Shown: positions 8,539 to 18,081 of the stretch, piece after piece | How the letters are laid out: the number at the start of each line of letters is the position of its first letter | How positions within the stretch are numbered: position 1 is the first letter of the stretch | Assembly: GCA_937895705.1 (NCBI GenBank) | Contig: CALBKM010000037.1 | Span: 1 to 64,000 of the forward strand | Reading direction: 5' to 3' | Length of the DNA: 64,000 bases | DNA from: an uncultured Clostridia bacterium | GTDB taxonomy: Bacteria > Bacillota > Clostridia > Lachnospirales > Lachnospiraceae | Translations under genes and position numbers: made by a program | The notes under the pieces: model-generated | Databases searched by the model: none | Told to the model about the DNA's origin: nothing | What the model saw: only the letters and a program-made list of their open reading frames with translations

Positions 8539-10557
8539 TTAGACATCAAGCTTCGCGTAGCGTGCTTCTTCCATAATGAAAGCGCGACGCGGCGGAACGT
8601 TATTACTCATGAGCAGTGTGGTGACCTCATCGGCCTCCACGGTATCGCTGATGGATACCTGGGCAAGGATTCTGGTCTCCGGGTTTAAGGTGGTCTCCCA
8701 AAGCTGATCCGCATCCATTTCACCTAAGCCCTTGTAACGTTGCAAATCAAGAATCTTCTTGCCTTCCTTACGGAACTTCTCTAACTCGAAATCGTTGAAT
8801 AAGTACTTTTCATTCTTGGACTTCTTGCCTTTGCCCTTTGCCTTAGTTTTCTTTGCGCCCTTGGAAGTCTTACCGGTATCTTCGTCGGACTGTCCGTCGG
8901 CAGAATTGTCTTCGGAACTGCCGTCCGTATCCTCGTAGGTTACCTTGTAAAGCGGCGGAAGACCGCGGTATACCTTGCCCTCTAAAATCAGTTCCGGCAT
9001 AAAACGGTAGAAGAAGGTAAGAAGCAGGGTGCTGATGTGGGCACCGTCCACGTCGGCATCGGTTAAAATAATAATCTTGTCAAAGCGGAGTTTGGTAATA
9101 TCGAAATCATCACTGATACCGCAACCGAAGGCTGCGATCATGGATTTGATCTCGTTGTTGACCAGAATCTTATCAAGGGTGGCTTTTTCTACGTTTAAAA
9201 TCTTACCGCGAAGCGGAAGTACAGCCTGAGTCTTACGGTTACGGGCGGTTTTTACGGTACCGCCTGCGGAATCACCCTCGACGATGTAGAGCTCACACTC
9301 CTCCGGTTTACGAGAGGAGCAGGCAGCCAGCTTACTCTTAAAGTCCACGTCCTGCAGTTGCTTCAATACAGCATTGCGGGCCTTATCTCCGGCCTTACGG
9401 GCGTTGTAAGACTTCATGGAATTTTCCAGAACTGCCTTTAATTCTTCCACGTTTTTATCAAAATACCGGGTGACCTCGCCGGTGAAGACATCCTCCACCG
9501 CTACTTTGGCGTCGGTGTTGCCAAGCTTCGTCTTTGTCTGACCTTCAAACTGCGGATCCGGATGCTTAATGGATATAATGGCAAAGAGACCGTTTCGGAT
9601 ATCTTTACCGTCGAAATTCTCATCCTTTTCTTTTAAGATACCAAGCTCTCTTGCGTACTGGTTCATGACACGGGTAAGGGCAGTTTTAAAGCCGGTCACC
9701 AGCGTACCGCCGTCCACCACATTGATACGGTTACAGTAGGAGTTGATCTGCTCCTGGTAGCTGTCGGTATACTGGAAGGCCACTTCCACCTCGATGTCGC
9801 CGCTTTTTCCTTCGATGTAAATCGGTTCCGGGTGAAGCTTGTTTGTTTCACGGGTCAGGTAAGTAACGAAACTCTTAATACCGAATTCTTCGTAGTAGGT
9901 CAGTTCTTCCCCTGCGATTTTATCTTTAAATACAATGGTCAGTCCCTTATTTAAGTAAGCGACTTCCTTTAATTTCTTGCGGATGATGTCCGTCTTAAAT
10001 TCCACGGTTTCGAAAATGGTCGGATCCGGATAGAAGAGAACCTTGGTCCCGGTATCGGACTTACGGCAGCTTCCCACAACCGGAAGAAGACCGCCCTCAA
10101 GCGGTGTGACAATGTGGCCGCCGTCCCGGTATTCGTCCCGGTAAATCTTGCCGTCTTTCTTAATCTCTACCACCATTTTGGAGGAGAGAGCGTTTACAAC
10201 GGACGCACCTACACCATGGAGACCGCCGGATACCTTGTAGGCTTCGCCTCCGAATTTACCGCCGGCATGAAGTATGGTATATACGACACGGGCGGTCGGA
10301 ATGTGCTTGGTCGGATGAATATCTACCGGAACACCTCGGCCGTTATCCGTAATGGAAATACCGCCGTCCTTTTGCAATTCAATCTCTATACGGTCACAGT
10401 ATCCCCCCAAATGCTCGTCGATACCGTTATCTAAAATCTCCCAAATAAGGTGATGAAGGCCGCGGCTTCCGGTGCTTCCGATGTACATACCCGGACGCTT
10501 TCGTACCGCTTCCAGACCTTCCAATACAACTATCTGACTGCCGTTATATTGTTCCAT
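8539..10557 (-). CDS. parE: DNA topoisomerase IV subunit B
   Basis: The 672-residue ATPase subunit starts at 10557 after AAGGAG. The GHKL ATP site is clear (EILDNGIDE, DNGRGVPVD, GGLHGVGASVVNALS), followed by the transducer and the TOPRIM domain (YIVEGDSAGG, LPLRGKILNVEKA, DADVDGAHI). Within TOPRIM there is a highly charged insert rich in Asp/Ser then Lys/Gly (about residues 540-585, bases near 8800-8940) that is not part of the core fold and probably loops out of the enzyme. It supplies ATP-driven strand passage together with ParC, the next gene. The GyrB alternative is disfavoured by the operon order and the partner. Confidence 0.85.
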   Translation of the reverse strand: MEQYNGSQIVVLEGLEAVRKRPGMYIGSTGSRGLHHLIWEILDNGIDEHLGGYCDRIEIELQKDGGISITDNGRGVPVDIHPTKHIPTARVVYTILHAGGKFGGEAYKVSGGLHGVGASVVNALSSKMVVEIKKDGKIYRDEYRDGGHIVTPLEGGLLPVVGSCRKSDTGTKVLFYPDPTIFETVEFKTDIIRKKLKEVAYLNKGLTIVFKDKIAGEELTYYEEFGIKSFVTYLTRETNKLHPEPIYIEGKSGDIEVEVAFQYTDSYQEQINSYCNRINVVDGGTLVTGFKTALTRVMNQYARELGILKEKDENFDGKDIRNGLFAIISIKHPDPQFEGQTKTKLGNTDAKVAVEDVFTGEVTRYFDKNVEELKAVLENSMKSYNARKAGDKARNAVLKQLQDVDFKSKLAACSSRKPEECELYIVEGDSAGGTVKTARNRKTQAVLPLRGKILNVEKATLDKILVNNEIKSMIAAFGCGISDDFDITKLRFDKIIILTDADVDGAHISTLLLTFFYRFMPELILEGKVYRGLPPLYKVTYEDTDGSSEDNSADGQSDEDTGKTSKGAKKTKAKGKGKKSKNEKYLFNDFELEKFRKEGKKILDLQRYKGLGEMDADQLWETTLNPETRILAQVSISDTVEADEVTTLLMSNNVPPRRAFIMEEARYAKLDV

Positions 10558-10747
10558 AGCCTGACTCCTTTTCTATATATTGTGGTTTTAGTTTAAGTAT
10601 AGCAATTATCGGCAGAAAATGCAAATAAATTCTTTTTTTGTGGGAGCAAACGTGGGAGCGGTAGAATAGGACTATTTTCTTATGAATTTTTATTAAATAT
10701 TTATGGATAAACGTTCGATATATAGATGTGAAGAGGAGGGCATATTT

Positions 10748-11599
10748 ATGCGTATAGAACAGGAAACGAGAAATTTTTATGTGGGAAATCTGCGACAGGC
10801 GGAACAAAAATCGCCGGAGGAAGTGGCGGAAAATTTAAAGAACGGAAGAGTGTATTCCGGAAAGGTGCAGTTTCCGCAGGATAAGATTGCAGAGCGTCGT
10901 AAGGCTGCACAGGAAAAGGCTATGAATATTGTGAAGACTGCATTTGCGGGAGAACAGATTATAGATGCAAGTGTGGAGGAAATGGAGACCAGCCTGGAAA
11001 AAGGCAAGGATGAAATGGTGGCCGCAAAGGCGGAGATGAACCGGATTGCGGAAGAAAAAGAGCGATTGAAGGGCAATAATCATCTGACCTCCGAGGAATA
11101 CGAAAAAGAGCTTGCGGAGTTAAATAAAGCAGAGGGACATTTTAAGGGGATTATCGAGAACAGCAAGAAGTACGAGGATCGTACGCTTCAGACGCTGTCG
11201 GATATAAAGATCGAACGTGCAAAGTCCAATCCGATGGTAAGCGCCGCAAAGGAAGCGGAAGCAGCCTTAGAAGCCGGAGGCAAGGAAGTTGTCAATCTGC
11301 TGTTTGAAGAAGCAAAAGAACATATGGAGACCGAGCTTGAGAAGAAGCAGAAGGCAGCGGAGGAAAAGGCGGCCAAGGAAAAGGAACTGGAAGAACGCAT
11401 CGAAGAGATGAGAGCCGAAAAGAAGGGAGAAAACGAGCCCGAAACACCGGCGGTGGAGCAGCTTGAAAAGTCCACCAGACGCATGGTAAAGATTGCGGAA
11501 ACCGGGGAAGCGATTCAGAAGGAATTAAAGAATGTGGTAGACCGTATGAAGCTGGACCTTGAAGACCTAAAGGGTGCCGCAGTGGATGAGGAGATATAG
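10748..11599 (+). CDS. Coiled-coil protein of unknown function
   Basis: The start at 10748 follows GAGGAGG. The 283-residue protein is almost wholly helical and charged: long Glu/Lys/Ala heptads (about residues 95-140 and 195-245) typical of coiled coils, no signal peptide and no membrane segment. The N-terminus (MRIEQETRNFYVGNLRQAEQ, GRVYSGKVQFPQDKIAERRKAAQEKAMNI) resembles small Lachnospiraceae proteins that I cannot link to a function. It is followed at 32 bases by a CPBP protease and may be co-transcribed with it. I do not recognise a family. Confidence 0.7.
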   Translation: MRIEQETRNFYVGNLRQAEQKSPEEVAENLKNGRVYSGKVQFPQDKIAERRKAAQEKAMNIVKTAFAGEQIIDASVEEMETSLEKGKDEMVAAKAEMNRIAEEKERLKGNNHLTSEEYEKELAELNKAEGHFKGIIENSKKYEDRTLQTLSDIKIERAKSNPMVSAAKEAEAALEAGGKEVVNLLFEEAKEHMETELEKKQKAAEEKAAKEKELEERIEEMRAEKKGENEPETPAVEQLEKSTRRMVKIAETGEAIQKELKNVVDRMKLDLEDLKGAAVDEEI

Positions 11600-11630
11600 G
11601 ACAGAGTTGTGTATCGGAAGGAGGACACTG

Positions 11631-12509
11631 ATGAAAAAGTTTTTTATCGGATTTTTGAAGGGATTGTGTTACTTCGGCTTATATTTGGGAATACAAGTTT
11701 TAGTAACGCTGGTGTATACCATTGTAGGTGTGGTGCCGATTGCGCTGAAGTATTCCGCCGGAGGTCAGAATATATTTGAGCCGGGAATTTTTGAGCGATA
11801 CATGGAAGAAGCTTTACAGGTGGTAATCGATTCGGCGATGCCGACCGTAATTATTTCCGGTATTTTGACCATTGGTGTTTTGTGGTTGATTTTTGTTTGC
11901 AGAAAAAAGAAATTCGCACAGGAAATCTGTTTGCGAAAGGTTCATCCGGGTATAATTGCCCCGATTATACTGATGGGGCTCAGTTTGAATTTTGTGACCG
12001 GTTTTGTGCTTTCTTTCGTTCCGGAGGAGTGGATGAGCTCCTATGAGATGACCTCTTCCCTAATTATGACAGATAACATCGTGTTGCTGGTGTTGGGAAC
12101 CACGATTATGGCGCCGGTGATTGAGGAAATAATTTTCCGGGGACTTGCGTACACCCGTATGAAAAAAGGAATGCCGACGGCGGTGGCAATGCTTTTGTCC
12201 TCGGCAATCTTCGGTGTGGCACACGGTCAGTGGGTATGGATGCTGTATGCGTTTGTATTCGGTCTGGTACTGGTGTGGGTGTTCGAACGGTCGAAATCAC
12301 TGGTTGCTAATATTTTGCTGCACTTAAGCTATAACGGATGTGCCATGCTTCAGCTGTTGATCCCGGAGGATGCGGGCGACGGGGTATGGATGGTGCTTAA
12401 TATTGTATCGATTGTTGTGGCGGCGCTCGCTATCTTTTGGTTTGCAAAGCTTCCGAAGGGCAGGGAACCGGAAGTAATCGATGAGAATAGGCCGGTAACG
12501 GAAGATTGA
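11631..12509 (+). CDS. CPBP family intramembrane metalloprotease, copy 1
   Basis: The start at 11631 (MKKFFIGFLKGL) follows GGAGG. The 292-residue polytopic protein has the three CPBP (Abi/Rce1-like) motifs: EEIIFRG (catalytic Glu pair plus Arg), FGVAHG, and HLSYN near the C-terminus. The family cleaves or processes prenylated or peptide substrates inside the membrane, and in Gram-positives often gives bacteriocin self-immunity. It is a close relative of the next gene (MKKFF start, same motif order), so the pair arose by tandem duplication. No bacteriocin precursor is seen nearby. Confidence 0.88.
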   Translation: MKKFFIGFLKGLCYFGLYLGIQVLVTLVYTIVGVVPIALKYSAGGQNIFEPGIFERYMEEALQVVIDSAMPTVIISGILTIGVLWLIFVCRKKKFAQEICLRKVHPGIIAPIILMGLSLNFVTGFVLSFVPEEWMSSYEMTSSLIMTDNIVLLVLGTTIMAPVIEEIIFRGLAYTRMKKGMPTAVAMLLSSAIFGVAHGQWVWMLYAFVFGLVLVWVFERSKSLVANILLHLSYNGCAMLQLLIPEDAGDGVWMVLNIVSIVVAALAIFWFAKLPKGREPEVIDENRPVTED

Positions 12510-12551
12510 CAGGAATGTGACACTGTGCTATGATAAAGGGACAGTGTCACA
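12506..12551 (+). promoter_or_regulatory. Promoter with an 11-bp dyad operator before the second CPBP gene
   Basis: TTGACA (12506-12511) overlaps the upstream stop codon, and TATGAT (12529-12534) is 17 bases away. A perfect inverted repeat, TGTGACACTGT (12516-12526) and ACAGTGTCACA (12541-12551), is centred on the -10. This is a good candidate for a repressor-binding site. Confidence 0.65.
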
Positions 12552-12585
12552 GCATAACAAAAGACGTATATACAGGAGGATACAG

Positions 12586-13467
12586 ATGAAAAAGTTTTTT
12601 ATGGCGTTTCTGAGAGGGCTTGCCTATTTCGGTATTTATCTTGGAGTGCAGCTTGTAGTTCAGATGATCTGGGGGACGGTTAACAATTTTATATTGGATG
12701 CGGAGTATGCGGCCAAGGGAATCAGTACGACGACTCCTGGATATATGAAAATGTATTTGGAAGATTCCATACGTATGGCAGAGGAATTAGCAATACCGAT
12801 GACCGTCGTATCGAATATAGCGGCGATTATTGTGACCAGCCTGATGTTTATTTGCGCAAAGAAAAAAGTCACGAAGGAACTGTCCTTGAATAAATTCCCG
12901 GCAGGTGCGGTGGCCCCGATTGTAATGCTGGGCCTCGGTATGAATGTAGTAACCACGATAGTACTCAGTCTCCTTCCGGAGAAAATATTAGGCTCTTATC
13001 AGCAGGCTTCGTCATGGACGTCCACGGATGTGGGAATTATGACGATATTGTTAACGGTTGTTATGGCGCCGTTGGCCGAGGAGTGGATTCTGCGCGGTCT
13101 GGTATATTCCAGAATGAGGACGGGAATGCCGGCCATTGCTGCGATGCTGATTTCGTCCCTATTGTTCGGAGTGTTGCATAAGCATCCGGTTTGGATTGCA
13201 TATGCAGCAGCGTTGGGTATGCTGTTGGCATGGGTGTTTGAACGGACAAAGTCTTTGTATGCCGCAATTTTGCTTCATTTCAGTTACAACCTCTGCGGAA
13301 TGTTGCTGAGTCTAATCCCGGAGACGGTGCCGGATTGGGTAAATATTGCGATTGCTGCGGTAGGTGTGGTGTTTACGGCAGTGGGACTGTTCTTGTTCAT
13401 AAAAGTACCGAAGGTAGCGGCACCGGAAGAGATTGGTGTCGAAGAAACAACGGAAACTGTCGCATAA
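12586..13467 (+). CDS. CPBP family intramembrane metalloprotease, copy 2
   Basis: The start at 12586 (MKKFFMAFLRGL) follows AGGAGG. It has 293 residues and several membrane helices. Motif 1 is EEWILRG, motif 2 FGVLHKH and motif 3 HFSYNLCGM, so the metal-binding and catalytic residues are present. It shares its N-terminus and overall design with the gene directly upstream but has its own promoter and dyad operator, suggesting that this copy is separately inducible while copy 1 is expressed with the coiled-coil gene. The substrate is unknown. Confidence 0.88.
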   Translation: MKKFFMAFLRGLAYFGIYLGVQLVVQMIWGTVNNFILDAEYAAKGISTTTPGYMKMYLEDSIRMAEELAIPMTVVSNIAAIIVTSLMFICAKKKVTKELSLNKFPAGAVAPIVMLGLGMNVVTTIVLSLLPEKILGSYQQASSWTSTDVGIMTILLTVVMAPLAEEWILRGLVYSRMRTGMPAIAAMLISSLLFGVLHKHPVWIAYAAALGMLLAWVFERTKSLYAAILLHFSYNLCGMLLSLIPETVPDWVNIAIAAVGVVFTAVGLFLFIKVPKVAAPEEIGVEETTETVA

Positions 13468-13504
13468 CTTTATAAATAACAAGTTCATATTTTTTTAACA
13501 ACAA

Positions 13505-13550
13505 AAGGGCGGTGTGATTGGTTGACACCGCCCTTAAAAAACTTTATAAT
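13505..13550 (+). promoter_or_regulatory. Fully consensus sigma-A promoter overlapped by a palindrome (PHP-tagF-tagD operon)
   Basis: TTGACA (13522-13527), a 17-base spacer and TATAAT (13545-13550) match consensus exactly. The -35 lies within an inverted repeat, AAGGGCGGTGT (13505-13515) and ACACCGCCCTT (13525-13535). There is no T-run after it on the plus strand, so an operator is more likely than a terminator. Confidence 0.7.
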
Positions 13551-13587
13551 AAAATAGGTTAAGTCTGTGTAAAGGAGATTAGTTGTT

Positions 13588-14283
13588 ATGGCAGAGTACA
13601 AATACGAAACACATTTGCATACATGTCAGGGAAGCGCCTGCGGGCGTTTGACCGGTGAAGAACAGGCGGATTTATATAAAGGTTTCGGTTATACCGGGAT
13701 TGTGGTAACCGATCATTTTTTTAACGGAAACTGCGCAATCCCGCGGGATTTGCCTTGGAAAGAACGGGTAGAACGGTTTTGTGCCGGATACCGCGGTGCC
13801 AAGAGGCGGGGTGACGAAATCGGTCTGCAGGTGTTTTTCGGTTTGGAGACCAACTTTCACGGACAGGAGTTTTTGCTGTACGGCTTATCCGAGGAATGGT
13901 TAAAGGAACAGGAGGATATGTTGTCCTGGAGTCCGAAGGACCAGTTTGAAAAGGTAACCGCTGCAGGAGGCTTTGTGGTGCAGGCACATCCGTACCGGGA
14001 GGCACCGTACATTCCGGAAGTAAAGCTTTATCCGGATTGTTGCGAGGCTTTTGAAATCAGCAATGCGCTGAATTCCGCCAGAGGAGAAGGATATAATGAG
14101 AAGGCGGCAGCCTATGCGAAGGAACACGGAATCCACGGCACCGGAGGCTCGGATGCCCATGGGCGGATGCAGCTGCGAGGCGGTATGATTTTTGATAAAA
14201 AGTGGGACAGTATTGCGGATTATGTCGCTGCGGTTCGAAGCGGCACCGGCTACCGTATCATCACGGATTTTGTAGAAATGTAA
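13588..14283 (+). CDS. PHP-domain metal-dependent phosphoesterase
   Basis: The start at 13588 follows AAGGAG. The 231-residue protein has the PHP motifs: ETHLHT (His9, His11), VVTDHF, then an internal GLET strand, QAHPYRE and GSDAHG near the C-terminus, together building the trinuclear metal site. PHP proteins outside polymerases hydrolyse phosphate esters, such as histidinol phosphate, sugar phosphates or nucleotides. It heads the operon with tagF 21 bases downstream, so a role in recycling a phosphate intermediate of wall polymer synthesis is possible, though only inferred from position. Confidence 0.85.
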   Translation: MAEYKYETHLHTCQGSACGRLTGEEQADLYKGFGYTGIVVTDHFFNGNCAIPRDLPWKERVERFCAGYRGAKRRGDEIGLQVFFGLETNFHGQEFLLYGLSEEWLKEQEDMLSWSPKDQFEKVTAAGGFVVQAHPYREAPYIPEVKLYPDCCEAFEISNALNSARGEGYNEKAAAYAKEHGIHGTGGSDAHGRMQLRGGMIFDKKWDSIADYVAAVRSGTGYRIITDFVEM

Positions 14284-14304
14284 GTATGTGTTTAGGAGGC
14301 TGTT

Positions 14305-17300
14305 ATGGGCTTTTTAAAGAGTATGAAAAAAAGAAGAACCGCAAGAAGACGTGCACGGCTTCAGCGGAATAAAGCATGGGGAAAGTATTACTTGTTCTGG
14401 GACCGGACAAGAGGTCTCTCGATTTTTAAGAGAAAGTGTCTGGCATGTCCGATTGATCCGAACCTAGTGGTGTTTGAGGCGTTCAAAGGCAAGCAGTACA
14501 CCTGTAGTCCGAAGGCGCTTTTTGAAGAAATGGTGCAGAATCCGGCTTATGCGGGATATCGTATGGTGTGGTCTTTTTCCGGAACGGTAATAAAGAAATA
14601 CGAGTTTTTGAAAGAATACAGAAATGTTACGCTGGTAAAGAAGGGAACGGAGAAGTATTACGAGGTAATGGCTACCGCAAAATACCGTGTAACCAACTCC
14701 ACCAACCCGAGAACCATTCCGGTGCGAAAGGGACAGATTTATATTCAGACCTGGCACGGCACGCCGCTAAAGCGTCTGGGTTGTGATATTGTGCTGGAGG
14801 GAAACGGTTCCCAAAGCGTAAAAGAGATTCACAAAATGTACAGAAGAGAGGCGGATCAGTTTTCTTATCTGCTTTCTCCGTCTGCTTATACCTCGGATAA
14901 GCTTGCTTCCGCTTATGCTTTGACGGAAGAAGAAAAGAAGACCAAGTTAATCGAACTGGGATATCCACGTAACGTATTTTTGTTTAAGTATACGGAAGAA
15001 GACGTGGCACGGATTAAGGCAACTCTTCGTCTTCCGGCGGATAAAAAGATTATTCTGTATGCACCGACCTTCCGTGACAAGACTTATGAGTACGGCAAAG
15101 GTTTTGAATATCAGGTGGCACTGGATATGGATCGCCTGCAGAAACGGTTCGGAGACACGGCCTGTGTGTTGCTGCGTGCCCACTATTTCGCAAATATGGA
15201 GTTTGATGCGGAAAAGTACAGAGGATTTTTATATGATGTGTCCGATTACGGGGATATCAATCATTTGTATGTCATCAGTGATGTGCTGATGACGGACTAT
15301 TCCAGCGTAATGTTTGACTTTTCCATTTTACGCCGTCCGATGGTTTTCTTTATGTATGACATAGAGGAATATCGCGGACAGTTGCGTGATTTTTATATCG
15401 AGCCGGACATTTTGCCGGGACCGATTGTGACCACGCAGGATGAGGCGGAGAAGGAACTGGAAAAGGCGCTGACGGTACCGTTTGTATGCGATGAGCGTTA
15501 CGAAGCCTTTTGTAAAAAGTTTACGTATTTGGATGATGCGGATGCGGCAAAGCGTGTTTTGTACAAAATCATTACTCCGCAGGATATGCCGGCTCCGGTG
15601 CCGGGTGGCGTAACCAGATACAGAAAATGGCGTCGCTTTGCGGACCGAATCCAGAGGTGGAAGAAAAAGCTGGAGGAGGGTGCACTCAGCCGCATGCGTT
15701 ATACCGGCTATTTGAAGCGCCCGATAAAGGAGCGTGCCGTTTTGCTGGAAAATCAGCAGGGACAGACCATGGACGGCAATATTTATGCACTGCTTTGCGA
15801 ATTGGCAAAGGGAGAAGCCTATGCAGACTACACGCTGTACCTGACTTGTTTAAGGGAAAATCGGAAGAAGTTTAAAAAACAGCTGAAAGCGCTTGGAATG
15901 GACAAAGTGAAGCTTTTGGTCAGAAACTCTCTTTCTTATCACAAGATTTTAGCGACGGCGAAATATTTGTGTAACGACACTTCCTTTGTGTATCATTTTA
16001 TTAAAAGGGAAGAGCAGGTGTATTTGAACACCTGGCACGGAACACCGTTAAAAACTCTCGGTAAGAGCGTAAAAAGTGAGGCTCATACCATCGGTAATGT
16101 TCAGAAGAATTTGCTGGCGGCGGATTATTTGATTTTCCCGAACGAGTTTACCATGAAGCACATGGTGGAAGACTATATGCTTCAAAATATCGGTACCGGG
16201 GAAGCCTGGCTTACCGGATATCCGAGAAATGAAGTGTTCTTCCGCCCGGAAGAGGGAGCGGAACTTCGCAAACGTTACGGTTTGGAAGGAAAGAAGGTTT
16301 ATGCGTTTTTGCCGACCTGGCGCGGTGTGGTAGGAGGCGTGATAAAAAAAGCCCAGGTCAATGAGCTGACCACGTATCTTACCCAGCTGGATGCGTCTTT
16401 GCCGGAGGAATATGTGGTGTATGTCAAGTTGCATACCTTTAACGGTTCGGAGATGGATTTGAACAAGTATTCCCATATCCGTAAATTCCCGGAGGATTGC
16501 GAGACCTATGCGTTCTTAAATGCGACGGACGGGCTGATTACCGACTATTCCAGTGTGTTCTTCGATTACGCACTGACTCGTAAGAAAGTTATTTTGTTTA
16601 CCTATGATGAAGAGGAGTATGAGGCAAGCCGCGGTTTCTACCTGCCGTTGGCGGAACTGCCGTTCCCGCAGGCGAAGAAAGTAAACGAGCTGGTTGCGTT
16701 TATGACCTCGGAAAAGAGCTACGACGATACGGCATTTTTGAAGGAGTATTGCTCTTATGATCGTCGGGACGCGGCAAAGGCGATTTGCGGAAAGCTGTTG
16801 TTTGGGAAAGATACGGGAATCAAGACATGTCCGCTTCCGGATAACGGAAAACGGAATGTTGTGATTTTCGGCGGCGGATTGTTCAACAACGGAATTACCT
16901 CTTCTCTGCTTAATCTGCTTTCTCAGGTGGACAAAGAAAAGGCAAATTACACTGTGTTATATAAGATTGAGGATGTGAGAAAGCATCCGAAGGTATTGGA
17001 GAGCTTGCCGGAGGGCGTAAACACTCTCGGTTTTTCCAACGGCTTAAGCCTCGGCCTTTGGGATTTTTTACGGTATAAGGTATGGACAAAGAAAGGACTT
17101 GTTCCGTACGGTATGATAGAGAAAATTTCGGATAAGATTGCGGAGCGGGATTCCCGCAGGCTGTTTGCAGGATGCCGTATGGATAAACTGATTCATTTCA
17201 GCGGGTATTCCAATGATATGACCTCGACGTTCCGCGGTGCTTCCTGTAACAGAACGATTTATGTTCACAGTGATATGGAAAAAGAAGTGAGGGAACGTAA

Positions 17301-18069
17301 TCTTGTGCGGAGCGAAACTTTGACAAGGGCATATCAGGAGTATGACAGCGTTGCGGTAGTAACCGAAGATATGATGGGACCTGCGGAACGTATCGCAAAG
17401 AAGCTTCCGTTGCGTGTGGAGAAGCCGGCAAAGTTCTTTGTGGCAAAGAATATCATCAACTACAAGCGTGTGCTGGAGATGGCGGAACAGGAGATATCTC
17501 TCGATGTGGGAAGCCGGATGAATGTGTCTATGGAGCGTTTGCAGGAGATTCTTGCTACCGACAGTGTGAAATTTATCAATATCGGCCGGTTCTCCGCGGA
17601 GAAGGGCCACGACAGACTGTTAAATGCCTTTGCAAAAATTCACAAGGAGAATCCAGATACGTATCTGTTTATTGTGGGAGGGAGAGGCGCCCTGTACGAA
17701 GAAACGTTAAAGAAAGCCCAGTCTCTTGCGTGTTATGATCACATTGTGATTATTTTATATTTGCCGAATCCGTATTCGCTGTTGAAGCAGTGCGATTACT
17801 TTGTGTTCTCGTCCTTGTACGAGGGCTTCGGTCTGGTGCTGGCAGAGGCGGATATTTTAGGATTGCGCTGTGTGTCCACGGATATCCCGGGACCTCGTAC
17901 CTTTATGAAAAAGTACGGAGGTACGTTGGTAGCGGACAGCGAACAGGGCGTATACGATGGCATGAAGCTTTGTCTTGACGGAAAGGTGACGAATACCCTT
18001 TCCGTGGATTATGAGGAATACAATAAGGAAGCTGTGGCGGAATTCGAACGAATTGCCGCAATGAAATAG
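14305..18069 (+). CDS. Teichoic-acid polymerase fusion: two TagF-type glycerophosphotransferase domains plus a GT4 glycosyltransferase
   Basis: This 1254-residue cytoplasmic protein with a basic N-terminus (KKRRTARRRARLQRNK) contains three catalytic units. Two CDP-glycerol glycerophosphotransferase domains each show the TWHGTPLK motif (His151, His578) and a later DYSSV motif (about residues 330 and 746). From about residue 848 a GT-B glycosyltransferase follows, with NIGRFSAEKGHDR (near 1092) and EGFGLVLAEA (near 1172) typical of GT4. TagF enzymes polymerise glycerol phosphate from CDP-glycerol onto a lipid-linked primer. Fusing two such domains with a glycosyltransferase suggests a polymer of alternating glycerol phosphate and sugar. 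The tagD product supplies CDP-glycerol. Confidence 0.88.
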   Translation: MGFLKSMKKRRTARRRARLQRNKAWGKYYLFWDRTRGLSIFKRKCLACPIDPNLVVFEAFKGKQYTCSPKALFEEMVQNPAYAGYRMVWSFSGTVIKKYEFLKEYRNVTLVKKGTEKYYEVMATAKYRVTNSTNPRTIPVRKGQIYIQTWHGTPLKRLGCDIVLEGNGSQSVKEIHKMYRREADQFSYLLSPSAYTSDKLASAYALTEEEKKTKLIELGYPRNVFLFKYTEEDVARIKATLRLPADKKIILYAPTFRDKTYEYGKGFEYQVALDMDRLQKRFGDTACVLLRAHYFANMEFDAEKYRGFLYDVSDYGDINHLYVISDVLMTDYSSVMFDFSILRRPMVFFMYDIEEYRGQLRDFYIEPDILPGPIVTTQDEAEKELEKALTVPFVCDERYEAFCKKFTYLDDADAAKRVLYKIITPQDMPAPVPGGVTRYRKWRRFADRIQRWKKKLEEGALSRMRYTGYLKRPIKERAVLLENQQGQTMDGNIYALLCELAKGEAYADYTLYLTCLRENRKKFKKQLKALGMDKVKLLVRNSLSYHKILATAKYLCNDTSFVYHFIKREEQVYLNTWHGTPLKTLGKSVKSEAHTIGNVQKNLLAADYLIFPNEFTMKHMVEDYMLQNIGTGEAWLTGYPRNEVFFRPEEGAELRKRYGLEGKKVYAFLPTWRGVVGGVIKKAQVNELTTYLTQLDASLPEEYVVYVKLHTFNGSEMDLNKYSHIRKFPEDCETYAFLNATDGLITDYSSVFFDYALTRKKVILFTYDEEEYEASRGFYLPLAELPFPQAKKVNELVAFMTSEKSYDDTAFLKEYCSYDRRDAAKAICGKLLFGKDTGIKTCPLPDNGKRNVVIFGGGLFNNGITSSLLNLLSQVDKEKANYTVLYKIEDVRKHPKVLESLPEGVNTLGFSNGLSLGLWDFLRYKVWTKKGLVPYGMIEKISDKIAERDSRRLFAGCRMDKLIHFSGYSNDMTSTFRGASCNRTIYVHSDMEKEVRERNLVRSETLTRAYQEYDSVAVVTEDMMGPAERIAKKLPLRVEKPAKFFVAKNIINYKRVLEMAEQEISLDVGSRMNVSMERLQEILATDSVKFINIGRFSAEKGHDRLLNAFAKIHKENPDTYLFIVGGRGALYEETLKKAQSLACYDHIVIILYLPNPYSLLKQCDYFVFSSLYEGFGLVLAEADILGLRCVSTDIPGPRTFMKKYGGTLVADSEQGVYDGMKLCLDGKVTNTLSVDYEEYNKEAVAEFERIAAMK

Positions 18070-18081
18070 GAGGATGTCAAA

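Noticed and set aside
6275..10557. Gyrase (gyrA/gyrB) as identity of the topoisomerase pair
   Set aside because: The A subunit is short, lacks a proper GyrA box, and the parE-parC gene order fits topoisomerase IV; gyrase normally lies near dnaA.
13505..13535. Intrinsic terminator for the second CPBP gene
   Set aside because: A strong stem, but followed by A rather than T on the plus strand, and it overlaps a perfect promoter -35.
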